From: VBDM01 sp964430565
GTDB lineage: Bacteria; Pseudomonadota; Gammaproteobacteria; Burkholderiales; SG8-39
NCBI GenBank assembly: GCA_964430565.1
Contig: CAYSFD010000057.1
Coordinates: forward strand, 62,001 to 126,000
DNA length: 64,000 nt
Direction: 5' to 3'
The number at the start of each line of letters is the position of its first letter. Within the stretch, counting starts at the first letter, position 1. This document shows, piece by piece, positions 51,017 to 59,236 of this stretch. The translations under genes and the position numbers were made by a program. The notes below the pieces were generated by a model. The model saw only the letters and a list, made by a program, of their open reading frames with translations, searched no databases and had not been told where the DNA came from.

Positions 51017-51982
51017 TCAATCCAGCTTGACCCCCAAGCGAATGCCGATATCGCCCCACTTTTCCATGTCGGTCTTGATCAGCGCCGCGAACTGCTCGGG
51101 TGTGCCGCCCGCGGGGTCCATGCCCTGACCGACGAGGCTGCGCCTGACCTCGGCGATGTCGAGTACGGCGCGGATTTCCCGGTTGAGCAGGTTTACCACG
51201 GCGCGCGGCGTCTTCGCGGGCGCGAGCACCCCCCACCAGCCGATGGCCTCGAACCCGGTCAATCCGGACTCGGCGACAGCCGGGATGTCCGGCGTGGCGG
51301 CGGAGCGCTGCGGCCCGCCGGTCCCGAGCGCGCGCAGCTTTCCTGCTTTCACGTGAGGCATTCCCACGGCAATGGGCACGATGGAAAACTGCACTTCGTT
51401 TGCGAGCAGCGCCGTGACCGCCGGGGCGATCCCCTTGTACGGGATATGCGTCATGTTCACGCCCGTCATCGACATCAGGAGCTCGGTCGCGAGGTGCGGC
51501 GAGCTTCCCGGCCCGGACGAGCCGTAGTTGAGCTTGCCGGGGTTGGCCTTCGCGTAGGCGATGAACTCCCTCACGTCTTTCGCGGGGACCGACGGAGGCA
51601 CGATCAGCAGCAGCGGCGAGGTCGTCGCGAGGGTGACCGGCGCGAAATCGGCGATCGGGTCGTAGGGCAGCTTGCTCACCAGCTTCGCGCTGCTCGCCAG
51701 AGACGAGAACGCGAACAGCAGCGTATGACCGTCGGCTTGCGCCTTCGCGACGTGGTCCGCTCCGACAATTCCCGAGCCCGCCGGCCGGTTCTCGATGACG
51801 AAGCTCTGCCCGAGCCGCTGCGTCAGGTGCTGCGCGAGGAGGCGCGCGACGATGTCGGTGCCGCCGCCGGGAGCGAAAGGCACGACCACGCGCACGGTCC
51901 GCGCGGGGTAGTCCTGGGCTACGACTGCGAACGGCGCCGCGAGGGCAAGCGCGCAGATTGCCCGAGTGAATGCGTTTTTCAT
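51017..51982 (-). CDS. Bug/TctC family periplasmic solute receptor
   Basis: 321 residues with a signal peptide (ALALAAPFAVVAQ). YPARTVRVVVPFAPGGGTDI, FVIENRPAGSGIVGADHVAK, HIPYKGIAPAVTALLANEVQ and LAPAKTPRAVVNLLNREIRA are family motifs. Start ATG 51982. No membrane partners. Fourth Bug gene of the window. Confidence 0.93.
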   Translation of the reverse strand: MKNAFTRAICALALAAPFAVVAQDYPARTVRVVVPFAPGGGTDIVARLLAQHLTQRLGQSFVIENRPAGSGIVGADHVAKAQADGHTLLFAFSSLASSAKLVSKLPYDPIADFAPVTLATTSPLLLIVPPSVPAKDVREFIAYAKANPGKLNYGSSGPGSSPHLATELLMSMTGVNMTHIPYKGIAPAVTALLANEVQFSIVPIAVGMPHVKAGKLRALGTGGPQRSAATPDIPAVAESGLTGFEAIGWWGVLAPAKTPRAVVNLLNREIRAVLDIAEVRRSLVGQGMDPAGGTPEQFAALIKTDMEKWGDIGIRLGVKLD

Positions 51983-52027
51983 GGCTCCTCCTAGTTCAAC
52001 AAAGCAAACAGTTCACCGAACCGCGAC

Positions 52028-52354
52028 CTAGGGAACCCGGTGCGGCAACTGCGCGCGCAGCGCGCGCAGTTCCGTTTCGAGTGCGCGGATGCGCTCGATG
52101 AACGAAAGCGCGAGCGACAGGGCATTAGGGTCGAGGTCGAAGCTCGCGCGCAGGCGCTGCGCGGCGCGCGCGGTCACGACGCACTCGCCGCTGAAATTCC
52201 ATTGCGCTCCTTGCGGATCGTTCGGGGCCAGGGCGCCGTATTCCACCAGCTCGCGCAATTCGGCTTCGGCGAAGCCCGATAGGCTCGCGAGCTCTGCGAA
52301 TGAGACTTCGCAGTGTGCGTCGAGCCAGGTGACCTCAGTGAGTTTGGCGTTCAT
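52028..52354 (-). CDS. cbpM: Chaperone modulator CbpM
   Basis: 108 residues, MerR-like winged helix fold used as a regulator of CbpA. WLDAHCEVSFAELASLSGF and ELVEYGALAPNDPQGAQW are typical, followed by a helix (FIERIRALETELRALRAQL). ATG 52354 lies 20 bases inside the upstream cbpA gene, the usual overlapping arrangement. In E. coli CbpM blocks the CbpA J-domain. Confidence 0.88.
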   Translation of the reverse strand: MNAKLTEVTWLDAHCEVSFAELASLSGFAEAELRELVEYGALAPNDPQGAQWNFSGECVVTARAAQRLRASFDLDPNALSLALSFIERIRALETELRALRAQLPHRVP

Positions 52355-53282
52355 GTTTGCCCTCCTCCTCGAAATGGCCGCGCGGGTTGAAGCTCGCGCC
52401 GTCCGCCAGTTGTTGATACAGCGCGCGCTCCTTGTCGCCTGCGGCGCCGGGAACGACGATCTGCGCGATCGCATACAGGTCGCCCGCGCCTTGGTGCGGC
52501 TGGGGCAGGCCGCGGTGCACGAGCCGCAGCTTCTGCCCCGCCTGCGTTCCCGGTGGCACTCTGAGCTCGACCGCCCCGCCGAGCGTCGGCACCTTCACCG
52601 TTGCGCCGAGCACGGCTTCCCAGGGCGCCAGCGGCAGATCGAGATAGAGATCGTGGCCGCTCGCGCGAAACAGCGGATGCGGGTGCAGCGCGATGTTCAG
52701 GTACAGGTCGCCGTCGGCCCCGCCGTTGAGTCCCTTGCCGCCCTGCCCCTTCAAGCGCAGCCTTTGCCCGTCGGTGGCGCCCTTGGGGATGCGCGCCTTG
52801 AACGAGCGCGGCACGCGGCGCGCGAAGCCGCTGCCGTCGAATTCGGGAACGGCGAACTCCAGGTCCACCGTCGCGCCCCGATAGGCGTCCTCGAGGCTGA
52901 TGTGCGCCGTGACCTCGTAGTCCTGCCCCGGGATGGATATCGTGCCGTGCCGCCCGCCGCGCCCGGCGAAATGCTCGAACAAGTCGGAGAGATCGATACC
53001 CTCGAACGCGTGCGAGTCGCCGAACTGCCGCCCCCAGCCAGGCGGCGGCCTGAAGTCCTCGCCCGGCGCGTGTTTCCCCAGCTGATCGTAGGCGGCGCGC
53101 TTCTCCGGATCCTTGAGCGTCGCGTAGGCTTCGGCGATCTCCTTGAATTTCGCCTCGCCCTGCGGGTCCTTGGACACGTCCGGGTGATACTTGCGCGCGA
53201 GCTTGCGATAGGCCTTCTTGATCGCGTCCGCGTCGGCGTTGTGCTCGACACCGAGGATGGCGTAGTAGTCTTTGTATTTCAT
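52335..53282 (-). CDS. cbpA: Curved DNA-binding protein / DnaJ-class co-chaperone
   Basis: 315 residues. J-domain at residues 1-70 (KDYYAILGVEHNADADAIKK, RKYHPDVSKDP with HPD) without the zinc-finger of DnaJ, then a G/F-type linker and the C-terminal peptide-binding barrels (FKARIPKGATDGQRLRLKGQ, LRVPPGTQAGQKLRL). Stimulates DnaK. ATG 53282 gives the normal N-terminus. The ~100 bases upstream lead into the structured non-coding region. Confidence 0.93.
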   Translation of the reverse strand: MKYKDYYAILGVEHNADADAIKKAYRKLARKYHPDVSKDPQGEAKFKEIAEAYATLKDPEKRAAYDQLGKHAPGEDFRPPPGWGRQFGDSHAFEGIDLSDLFEHFAGRGGRHGTISIPGQDYEVTAHISLEDAYRGATVDLEFAVPEFDGSGFARRVPRSFKARIPKGATDGQRLRLKGQGGKGLNGGADGDLYLNIALHPHPLFRASGHDLYLDLPLAPWEAVLGATVKVPTLGGAVELRVPPGTQAGQKLRLVHRGLPQPHQGAGDLYAIAQIVVPGAAGDKERALYQQLADGASFNPRGHFEEEGKHERQTH

Positions 53283-53376
53283 TTCGAGGCCGTAAGAAAC
53301 CCTGCAGTCGGCATTGGGCGTGGATGAAAGTTTAACCCGCCGCCCGTGCTTGCCCGCCACAAACGCGAAGCCCCAC

Positions 53377-53760
53377 GACAAATTCGCAGGGCTTCACAGG
53401 TTTGCCACTTGCCGTGGCCTTATTTCGTCACGTCACCGTGACGCATGCCGGTCTGTCCCTACCGGCTTCAGAGTCGCTCTGTCAGAAGTTTCTTCGATAG
53501 CTCTGCCCTCCATTTGCGACTTAATGCTGCGCCCCGCCTTCCCCGCAGGGAGTAAGGTGGCGCGACTCGCGTCGCGCCCATTGCCGCCTGCTCCGGTTCC
53601 CCGGGTCGGGATAATCCTCAAACATCGTGTCGAGGGTGGTCGCCGCCCGTTCGCCTCAGGTACACCCGCAACACGGGGCGCGCACAACAGCGAAACACTA
53701 GTGCAGCAACCGGATCATCAGTCGTTGGTTTGAGAATCCACCCCGAGCCGATTCACCAAA
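53377..53760 (-). ncRNA. Candidate structured RNA, possibly orphan omega-RNA/HEARO
   Basis: No convincing protein is encoded between 53283 and 53998, but about 380 bases are packed with hairpins. Read on the minus strand, in 5'-3' order: TTGGT...GAATC paired with GATTC...ACCAA (53725-53759); CCCG/CGGG; CCCGGGGAACCGGAGCAGGC (53610-53591); GGCGCGAC with a GCGA tetraloop and GTCGCGCC (53578-53559); GAAG-AAA-CTTC; CAGAG-CGA-CTCTG; GCCGGT-AGGGACAG-ACCGGC (53466-53447); CGTCAC/GTGACG; and GAAGCCC...GGGCTTC near 53377-53400 as a possible end. The GNRA loop exists only on this strand. The blocks GGGGAACC...AGGCGG and AAGCCGGTAGGGACA resemble, from memory, HEARO/omega-RNA scaffolds that guide IscB. 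No iscB is present. Strand and identity are tentative. Confidence 0.45.
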
Positions 53761-53826
53761 GCACTTTCAGTTAATGCTTTTCGCGGATCTCCGTCAAGGC
53801 GTATGGGCGACTAATTGCACCCCACT

Positions 53827-53840
53827 TTGACTTAGGTCAA
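53827..53840. promoter_or_regulatory. FNR/ANR-type binding site
   Basis: TTGACTTAGGTCAA is a perfect palindrome fitting the FNR/ANR/DNR consensus TTGAY-N4-RTCAA. It stands 158 bases before the HpsN-like gene on the plus strand and upstream of the candidate structured RNA on the minus strand, so it could control either with oxygen or NO status. Which promoter it serves is not decided by sequence. Confidence 0.65.
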
Positions 53841-53998
53841 TAAACATCCGCTTCTAGCCCGATATCAGCCATTCCTGCCTGTTTCACAATTTCTGCACGA
53901 GGTCTTCATGACTGCCGTCGCTCACGTTGGCACTCAATCTGCAATCGGGGCCAAAGCCGACCTAAAATGCGGTTCTGACCCCGATCGTCGAGGACTCT

Positions 53999-55297
53999 AT
54001 GGCTACCCACCTCAAGCGCCGCATCGCCCAGACCATCACCGACGAGATCGACCAGAAGGTTCGCCAGACCGTCGAAGGCATCCTCGCTGCCGTGAAAAAG
54101 CGCGGCGACGCGGCGGTGCGCGAGTATTCCGAGCAGTTCGACGAGTGGACGCCGAAGAAGCTCTCAAAGGCCGACATCGAATCGATCATGGCGAAAGTCG
54201 CGCCGGGAACGGTGAGCGACATCCAGTTCGCGCAGGCGCAGATCCGCAACTTCGCCGAGCACCAGCGTGCGGCGATCCGCGATATCGAGGTCGAGACGCT
54301 GCCCGGGGTGAAACTCGGGCACAAGAACATCCCGGTGGAGTCGGTCGGCTGCTACGTGCCCGGCGGCCGCTACCCGATGGTCGCCTCCGCGCACATGAGC
54401 ATCGTCACCGCGCGCACCGCCGGGGTGAAGCGCATCATCGCCTGCACGCCCCCCAACCAGGGCGAGCCGCATGCCGAGACGATCGCGGCGATGGTGCTGG
54501 GCGGCGCCGACGAAATCCATGTCATCGGCGGCGTGCAGGCGATTGCCGCCATGGCGCTGGGCACCGAAACCATCACCGCCGTGGACATGCTGTGCGGCCC
54601 AGGCAACGCCTACGTGGCCGAGGCCAAGCGCCAGCTCTTCGGGCGCGTGGGCATCGATCTGCTTGCCGGCCCCACGGAAATTCTGGTGGTGGCCGACGAT
54701 ACGGCCGACGTGGAAATGATCGCCACGGATCTGCTGGGCCAGGCCGAGCACGGGCCCACCAGCCCCGCGATTCTCATCACCACTTCGAAGGCCATCGCCG
54801 CGGCGCTGCCCGCAGAGATCGAGCGCCAGTTGAAGGTCCTGCCCACCGCGGACGTCGCCGGCGTTGCCTGGCGCGACTACGGCGAGATCATCCTCGTGGA
54901 TTCGCTGGAAGAGGCGGTAAAGGAGGCCGATCGCGTGGCCGCCGAGCACGTCGAGGTTCTGACGAAGAATCCGCGCTTCTTCCTCGAGCGCATACGGAAC
55001 TACGGTGCGCTGTTTCTCGGGCCGGAAACCAACGTCTCCTACGGCGATAAGGTGATCGGCACCAACCACACCCTGCCCACGCTCGGCGCCGCGCGCTACA
55101 CGGGCGGACTGTGGGTCGGGAAGTTCCTGAAGACCTGCACCTACCAGGAGGTGACGCGCGAGGCGAGCGTGAAGGTCGGCGAGTACTGCTCGCGGCTGTG
55201 CGCCATCGAGCGCTTCTGGGGCCACAAGGAGCAGGCCGACCTGCGCCTGCGGCGCTACGGCGGGCAGAACGTCGGCCTCGGCGCCAAGGCGCGATGA
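53999..55297 (+). CDS. Histidinol dehydrogenase-family protein, HpsN-like
   Basis: 432 residues. Zn-dependent NAD dehydrogenase fold: LGQAEHGPTSPA gives the Zn Gln/His pair, and GTNHTLPT carries a His. The motif GPTEILVVADD has Thr where biosynthetic HisD usually has Ser (GPSE), and SRLCAIERFWGHKEQADLRL at the C-terminus is typical of paralogues such as the 3-sulfolactate-forming dehydrogenase HpsN. There are no other his genes nearby, while an SDR gene overlaps the stop, as in hpsN-hpsO clusters for dihydroxypropanesulfonate breakdown. The fold is certain; the sulfonate substrate is inference. Confidence 0.85.
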   Translation: MATHLKRRIAQTITDEIDQKVRQTVEGILAAVKKRGDAAVREYSEQFDEWTPKKLSKADIESIMAKVAPGTVSDIQFAQAQIRNFAEHQRAAIRDIEVETLPGVKLGHKNIPVESVGCYVPGGRYPMVASAHMSIVTARTAGVKRIIACTPPNQGEPHAETIAAMVLGGADEIHVIGGVQAIAAMALGTETITAVDMLCGPGNAYVAEAKRQLFGRVGIDLLAGPTEILVVADDTADVEMIATDLLGQAEHGPTSPAILITTSKAIAAALPAEIERQLKVLPTADVAGVAWRDYGEIILVDSLEEAVKEADRVAAEHVEVLTKNPRFFLERIRNYGALFLGPETNVSYGDKVIGTNHTLPTLGAARYTGGLWVGKFLKTCTYQEVTREASVKVGEYCSRLCAIERFWGHKEQADLRLRRYGGQNVGLGAKAR

Positions 55298-56070
55298 CCG
55301 AGTTCGCGGCGCGTTTTCGGCTGGAGAGCCGCACCGCGCTCGTCACCGGCGCGGGCCGCGGCATCGGGCGGGCCTGCGCTCTTGCCCTGGCGCAGGCCGG
55401 CGCCGAAGTCTGGCTCATGGCGCGCACCCGCGGCGAGATCGACGCCGCCGCCGCCGAGATCGGCGCCTCGGGCGGCAAAGCGCACGCGCTCGCCTGCGAC
55501 GTCACGAATTCGGATGAGATGAGGCAAGCCGTCGCGGCGATCCCGGTGCTCGATGTCCTCGTCAACAACGCCGGCACCAACATCCCGGAGCCCTTCGTCG
55601 AGGTGAGCGAAGCGCACCTCGATGCGTTGCTCACGCTCAACGTGCGCGCCGCCTTTCTCGTTGCCCAGGCCGCGGCGAAGAAGATGCTCGAGGCGCCCGA
55701 CCGCAAGAGCCGCGGCGGCGCGATCCTGCACATGTCCTCGCAGATGGGCCACGTCGGCTCCGCCAACCGCAGCGTCTACTGCCTCACCAAGCACGCCCTC
55801 GAAGGCCTCACCAAGGCCATGGCACTCGAGCTCGCCACGCACGGCATCCGGGTGCTGTCCATCGCCCCCACCTTCGTCGAGACACCGATGTATCGACAGA
55901 TGGCGGCGGCACGCCCGGAGTTCGCGCAGTGGGTGCAGGATCGCATTCCCGCCGGTCGCCTAGGGCAGCCCGAAGACGTCGCCGCGGCGGTGGTCTTCGC
56001 CGCCTCGCCCGCGGCTTCGCTCATGACCGGAACGAGCCTCGTCGTGGATGGAGGCTGGACCGCGCAGTGA
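55294..56070 (+). CDS. Short-chain dehydrogenase/reductase
   Basis: 258 residues. TGAGRGIGRACALAL binds NAD(P); NNAGTN, Ser in MSSQMGHVG and catalytic YCLTK follow; the end VVDGGWTAQ is normal. The ATG overlaps the stop of the HpsN-like gene (ATGA), so the pair is co-translated and likely acts in successive alcohol oxidations of one hydroxyacid or diol substrate. Confidence 0.92.
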   Translation: MTEFAARFRLESRTALVTGAGRGIGRACALALAQAGAEVWLMARTRGEIDAAAAEIGASGGKAHALACDVTNSDEMRQAVAAIPVLDVLVNNAGTNIPEPFVEVSEAHLDALLTLNVRAAFLVAQAAAKKMLEAPDRKSRGGAILHMSSQMGHVGSANRSVYCLTKHALEGLTKAMALELATHGIRVLSIAPTFVETPMYRQMAAARPEFAQWVQDRIPAGRLGQPEDVAAAVVFAASPAASLMTGTSLVVDGGWTAQ

Positions 56071-56141
56071 AGGGTCGGCCGACCCGCGCGCCATTCGGAT
56101 TCGGCTAAAGTAGCGTCTGGGAACTCACGAAAGACCGACTC

Positions 56142-56570
56142 ATGACCGCCAGGCTCGCCGGAAGCTGTCTCTGCAGCGCCATCCGCTACACCATCGACGT
56201 GCCCGTCACCGAGCTGCGCGCCTGCCATTGCGTGCACTGCCAGAAAACCTCGGGCTCGGGCGGGAGCGTCAACGCCGTGATCCCGAGCTCGGCGTTCACG
56301 ATCACGCAGGGTGCGCCGAAGCGCTACGCAGCGCTCGCCGACAGCGGCCGCACCTTGTACCGCTACTTCTGCGGCGACTGCGGCTCGCCGATCTACAGCC
56401 AGCGCGCCACCACCCCCGAGACCGTGGTCGTGCGCGCCGGGGCGCTGGACGACGCGCCCGACATGAAGATCGCGGCGACCATCTGGACCAAGAGCAAACG
56501 CTCGTGGGCGTGGACCGATCCGTCGAGCAAGCAGTTCCCAGGGCAGCCAGACGCGCCGGCGACGAAATAG
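56142..56570 (+). CDS. GFA family protein
   Basis: 142 residues of the glutathione-dependent formaldehyde-activating enzyme (GFA/CENP-V) family. The zinc-binding Cys pairs are in GSCLCSAIRY, RACHCVHCQKTSGSGG and FCGDCGSPIYSQ. Known members bind Zn twice and act on glutathione adducts, though many have unknown substrates. Start ATG 56142. A sigma-70 promoter for the cold-shock gene begins just after its stop. Confidence 0.9.
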   Translation: MTARLAGSCLCSAIRYTIDVPVTELRACHCVHCQKTSGSGGSVNAVIPSSAFTITQGAPKRYAALADSGRTLYRYFCGDCGSPIYSQRATTPETVVVRAGALDDAPDMKIAATIWTKSKRSWAWTDPSSKQFPGQPDAPATK

Positions 56571-56576
56571 GAGGGA

Positions 56577-56605
56577 TTGACCCGCGCCGCGCCAGCCTGT
56601 ATAAG
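56577..56605 (+). promoter_or_regulatory. Sigma-70 promoter of the cold-shock gene
   Basis: TTGACC (-35, 56577-56582) and TATAAG (-10, 56600-56605) are separated by 17 bases. The predicted transcript would start near 56612, giving an untranslated leader of about 135 bases before the csp gene, as is common for cold-inducible csp mRNAs. Pyrimidine-rich blocks (CTTCTTCTG, TCCTCTCTTCTTG) occur in the leader. Confidence 0.75.
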
Positions 56606-56746
56606 GAACGTGCAGGTTCTCAAGCACTGATCGCGTAGCCCTCTCTGCAGCGTCTTCTTCTGTACTGCTCGGATCTCCGTTCCTCTCTTCTTGAACAGCC
56701 CGCATCCGGGCGCTAGCCCATTTCTCTATTTTTTTAGGTAAAGATC

Positions 56747-56953
56747 ATGAGTACAGGTACAGTCAAGTGGTTCAACGATGCCAAAGGTTTCGGATTCATC
56801 ACGCCGGAAGACGGCGGCAAGGATCTGTTCGTTCACTTCTCCGCAATACAGGGATCGGGCTTCAAGAGCCTGAAGGAGAACGACAAGGTGTCCTACGACG
56901 CCAGCGAGGGCCCGAAAGGTCCCCAGGCAACCAACATCAAGATGGTCGCGTAA
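56747..56953 (+). CDS. Cold-shock domain protein (CspA family)
   Basis: 68 residues, a single cold-shock OB fold binding single-stranded nucleic acid. RNP-1 is KGFGFIT and RNP-2 is LFVHFSAI; GTVKWFNDAKGFGF and the ending PQATNIKMVA are standard. It has its own promoter, long leader and terminator, so it is a monocistronic unit. Confidence 0.96.
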   Translation: MSTGTVKWFNDAKGFGFITPEDGGKDLFVHFSAIQGSGFKSLKENDKVSYDASEGPKGPQATNIKMVA

Positions 56954-56970
56954 CAGCGTCCATCCCTGAA

Positions 56971-56997
56971 AAGGCCCGCTTCGGCGGGCTTTTTTTC
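56971..56997 (+). terminator. Rho-independent terminator of the cold-shock gene
   Basis: Hairpin GCCCGC-TTCG-GCGGGC followed by seven T residues, beginning 18 bases after the csp stop. A textbook intrinsic terminator. Confidence 0.95.
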
Positions 56998-57024
56998 GCC
57001 TGGCGGACGTCGATCGCGTGTCCG

Positions 57025-58002
57025 CTACTTCGGGGCGACGCCCGCGTCCCTCAAGACCTTGCCGTAGCGTTCCGTGTCGCTCTTGATGATCGCGTCGAAT
57101 TGCTCCGGCGTGGTGGGCGCGGGAATCGAGCCGTACTTGGTCAGCCTGTCGCCCACGTCCGCCATTTTCAGAACCACGGCGACGTCCTCGCTGACCTTGG
57201 TGAGGACCGCGCGCGGCGTCCCGGCCGGCGCCATCAGGCCGAACCACGACTCGTATTTGTAGTCCGGCACCGCCGCCTCCGCGATGGTCGGCACGTCCGG
57301 AAGCTGGGGAGCGCGCTTGTCGGAATTGATGGCGATCGCGCGCACTTTGCCTGCGGCGCTCAGCTCGCGGGCGTTGGGAATGGGAGCGAAATACATCTGC
57401 ACGTCGCCGCGGATCACGGCCGTGGTCGCGTCCGGCACGCCCTTGTAGGGAACGTGCACGAGGTTGATTCTGGCCTGCTGCCGGAAAATCTCGGCCGACA
57501 GGTAAGACGTGCTGGCGAGGCCCGCCGAGGAAAAATTGAGCTTGCCCGGCGAAGCGGCGGCGAGCGCGATGAATTCCTTGAGCGTCTTGGCCGGAAGATC
57601 GGCGGGCACGATCGCGACCAGCGGCACCGACGCGATGACGGTCACGCCGGCGAAATCCTTCACCGGGTCGAAGGTGATGTCCTTGTTGATGACGGCCGCG
57701 ATGGTGTGGCCGTTGGAGGTCAGCATCAGGGTATGGCCGTCGGCCGCGCTCCTCGCCACCGACGCCGTCCCGGGAAGCCCGGGCTTGTTCTCCACGATCA
57801 CGACCTGCTTCCACATGGGGCCCAGCTTGTCGGCGATCACGCGGGCCATGCCGTCGGTGATGCTGCCGGCGCCGAACGGGACGACGATCGACACCTGCCG
57901 CGTGGGATAGGACTGCGCCAGCGCTCCGGATGGCGCCAACACGGCGCCGCAAGCCAAAGCGATGACACCCAGTGCGCTCCCGTATGTGCGAATCTGCCTC
58001 AT
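57025..58002 (-). CDS. Bug/TctC family periplasmic solute receptor
   Basis: 325 residues. Signal peptide (VIALACGAVLAPSGALAQ) then YPTRQVSIVVPFGAGSITDG, VVIVENKPGLPGTASVARSA and ADGHTLMLTSNG. HVPYKGVPDATTAVIRGDVQ is the usual mid-region. Ends VLRDAGVAPK. Start ATG 58002; the frame stays open far upstream but those residues are not protein-like. Divergent from the bicupin gene, 87 bases apart. Confidence 0.93.
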   Translation of the reverse strand: MRQIRTYGSALGVIALACGAVLAPSGALAQSYPTRQVSIVVPFGAGSITDGMARVIADKLGPMWKQVVIVENKPGLPGTASVARSAADGHTLMLTSNGHTIAAVINKDITFDPVKDFAGVTVIASVPLVAIVPADLPAKTLKEFIALAAASPGKLNFSSAGLASTSYLSAEIFRQQARINLVHVPYKGVPDATTAVIRGDVQMYFAPIPNARELSAAGKVRAIAINSDKRAPQLPDVPTIAEAAVPDYKYESWFGLMAPAGTPRAVLTKVSEDVAVVLKMADVGDRLTKYGSIPAPTTPEQFDAIIKSDTERYGKVLRDAGVAPK

Positions 58003-58089
58003 GGCGCTTGCCTCCTTGATTGGGTTCGACCGGGGAAGTCTACACGCGAATGGCGGACCGTTGGCTAATGCGGCACAATCGCTTGCACC

Positions 58090-58929
58090 ATGGCCATCAC
58101 TTTCAACCAGACGGCCGTCGATGCCCAGCCCTTCGGCGTCAACGCAACCCGCCAGCGCCTGCTGACCGAAGCCCGGGTGAAAGGCACTCACGTGCTGCTC
58201 GACCGCTGGACGCTCGGACCGAGGGGCGTGATCGACCTGGGGCTCGTCGGGCGCGACCTCGCGTGGTTCCAGCTTCTCGAGGGCGAAGCGGTGCTGGCCG
58301 GCGCCGCCGGCTCGCACACCCTCACCCTCTCCCACGTCGCCTTCCTGCCGCCGGGATTTCGCGGCACGCTGAGCGCGAAAGACGACGCAGTGGTGCTCTA
58401 CGCCGAGGTTCCGGACGCCGCGCGCTTCGACCCGCAACTCGTCGCCGAACCGCCGCAGCTCAGGATCGTGGACTGGACGCGCGAGCCCGTGCTCGACTCC
58501 GAGCACGACGCGCGAAAACGCATTTACCTCGCCACGCCCAGGCTATTCGGCACCAAGGCGATCAAGGGCGAGATGATCATCTACCCGGCGGGCACCGAGG
58601 CCTCCAACCACCATCATGAAGGCGCCGAGCACTTCATGTACGTGCTCGCGGGCAGCGGCACCGCGTGGGCGAACGAGCAGCCGTTTCACGTGAAAAAGGG
58701 CGACTTGATCTGGTACGCGGACCGCGAGCGCCATTACCTGAAAAGCGACCCGCTCGAAGAGATGCGGTTCGTCGAGTATTTCGTGCCGGGCGAGTGCACG
58801 ACGATCTGGGCGCCGGGCGCGTCGGTGTGCACCTGGCGGCCGACCGGCAAGGACATACGCGGTGGCACGCCGGCGCGCGAGATCGCCCAGCACAGCTCCG
58901 CCGACTTCGCGGTCCCGCAGGACGTTTAG
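58090..58929 (+). CDS. Bicupin protein
   Basis: 279 residues with two cupin-like beta-barrels. The second is the clear one: HHHEGAEHFMYVLAGSGTAW supplies metal ligands (two His and a Glu) and FHVKKGDLIWY the rest. The first half (LLDRWTLGPRGVIDLG, WFQLLEGEAVLAGAAGS) lacks the His motif. Similar bicupins act as dioxygenases, isomerases or regulators in aromatic or ureide metabolism; function here unknown. Convergent with the toxin-antitoxin genes. Confidence 0.82.
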   Translation: MAITFNQTAVDAQPFGVNATRQRLLTEARVKGTHVLLDRWTLGPRGVIDLGLVGRDLAWFQLLEGEAVLAGAAGSHTLTLSHVAFLPPGFRGTLSAKDDAVVLYAEVPDAARFDPQLVAEPPQLRIVDWTREPVLDSEHDARKRIYLATPRLFGTKAIKGEMIIYPAGTEASNHHHEGAEHFMYVLAGSGTAWANEQPFHVKKGDLIWYADRERHYLKSDPLEEMRFVEYFVPGECTTIWAPGASVCTWRPTGKDIRGGTPAREIAQHSSADFAVPQDV

Positions 58930-58939
58930 CGACCGGCGT

Positions 58940-59236
58940 TCACGCTCCGCGATATCCGGCTTCGCGCTGGTGCCGGATTCGCAGTATCCGCACCACGCCG
59001 TGCGCGGGATCGAACCGGTACAAGGCCAGATAGCCGCTCGTTCCGCGCAGAATCACCAGCTCCCGCCTTTGTTCATCGGCTCTGCGGCCGATCAGCGGGT
59101 GTTCCTCGAGAATCTCGATGGCCTTCCGGATCCGTGCGAGCGTTGCCGCTGCAGTCTCCGGCGAGGTTTCGAGAAGGTGCTCGATGATGCGGTCGAAGTC
59201 TTCCAGCGCTTCGCGCGCATAGACTATCTTCGCCAT
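58940..59236 (-). CDS. ParE/RelE-type toxin
   Basis: 98 residues of the ParE-like fold: IVYAREALEDFDRIIEHLLE at the N-terminus, ATLARIRKAIEILEEHPLIG in the middle, and YLALYRFDPAHGVVRILRIR near the end, all typical. ParE toxins poison gyrase and RelE toxins cleave mRNA; the sequence fits ParE better (no catalytic RelE Lys/Arg/Tyr set is clear). Its start overlaps the antitoxin stop by 13 bases. Confidence 0.88.
   Translation of the reverse strand: MAKIVYAREALEDFDRIIEHLLETSPETAAATLARIRKAIEILEEHPLIGRRADEQRRELVILRGTSGYLALYRFDPAHGVVRILRIRHQREAGYRGA

Noticed and set aside
53314..53733. Open frames on both strands across the hairpin-rich region (plus 53314-53733, minus 53433-53687)
   Set aside because: Neither has a ribosome site or recognisable domain, both cover strong palindromes, and composition looks like stop-poor GC-rich non-coding DNA.
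53377..53760. RNase P RNA, tmRNA or group II intron
   Set aside because: The RNase P landmark GAGGAAAGTCC, the tmRNA termini and tag codons, and an intron domain V were not found on either strand.
53908..55050. ATG at 53908 opening a long frame through the HpsN-like gene
   Set aside because: Only the first ~25 codons precede the real gene; after that it is an out-of-frame shadow with Arg/His-rich translation.
53999..55297. Biosynthetic histidinol dehydrogenase (hisD)
   Set aside because: No other his genes, GPTE instead of GPSE, and coupling to an SDR favour a catabolic paralogue; not fully excluded.
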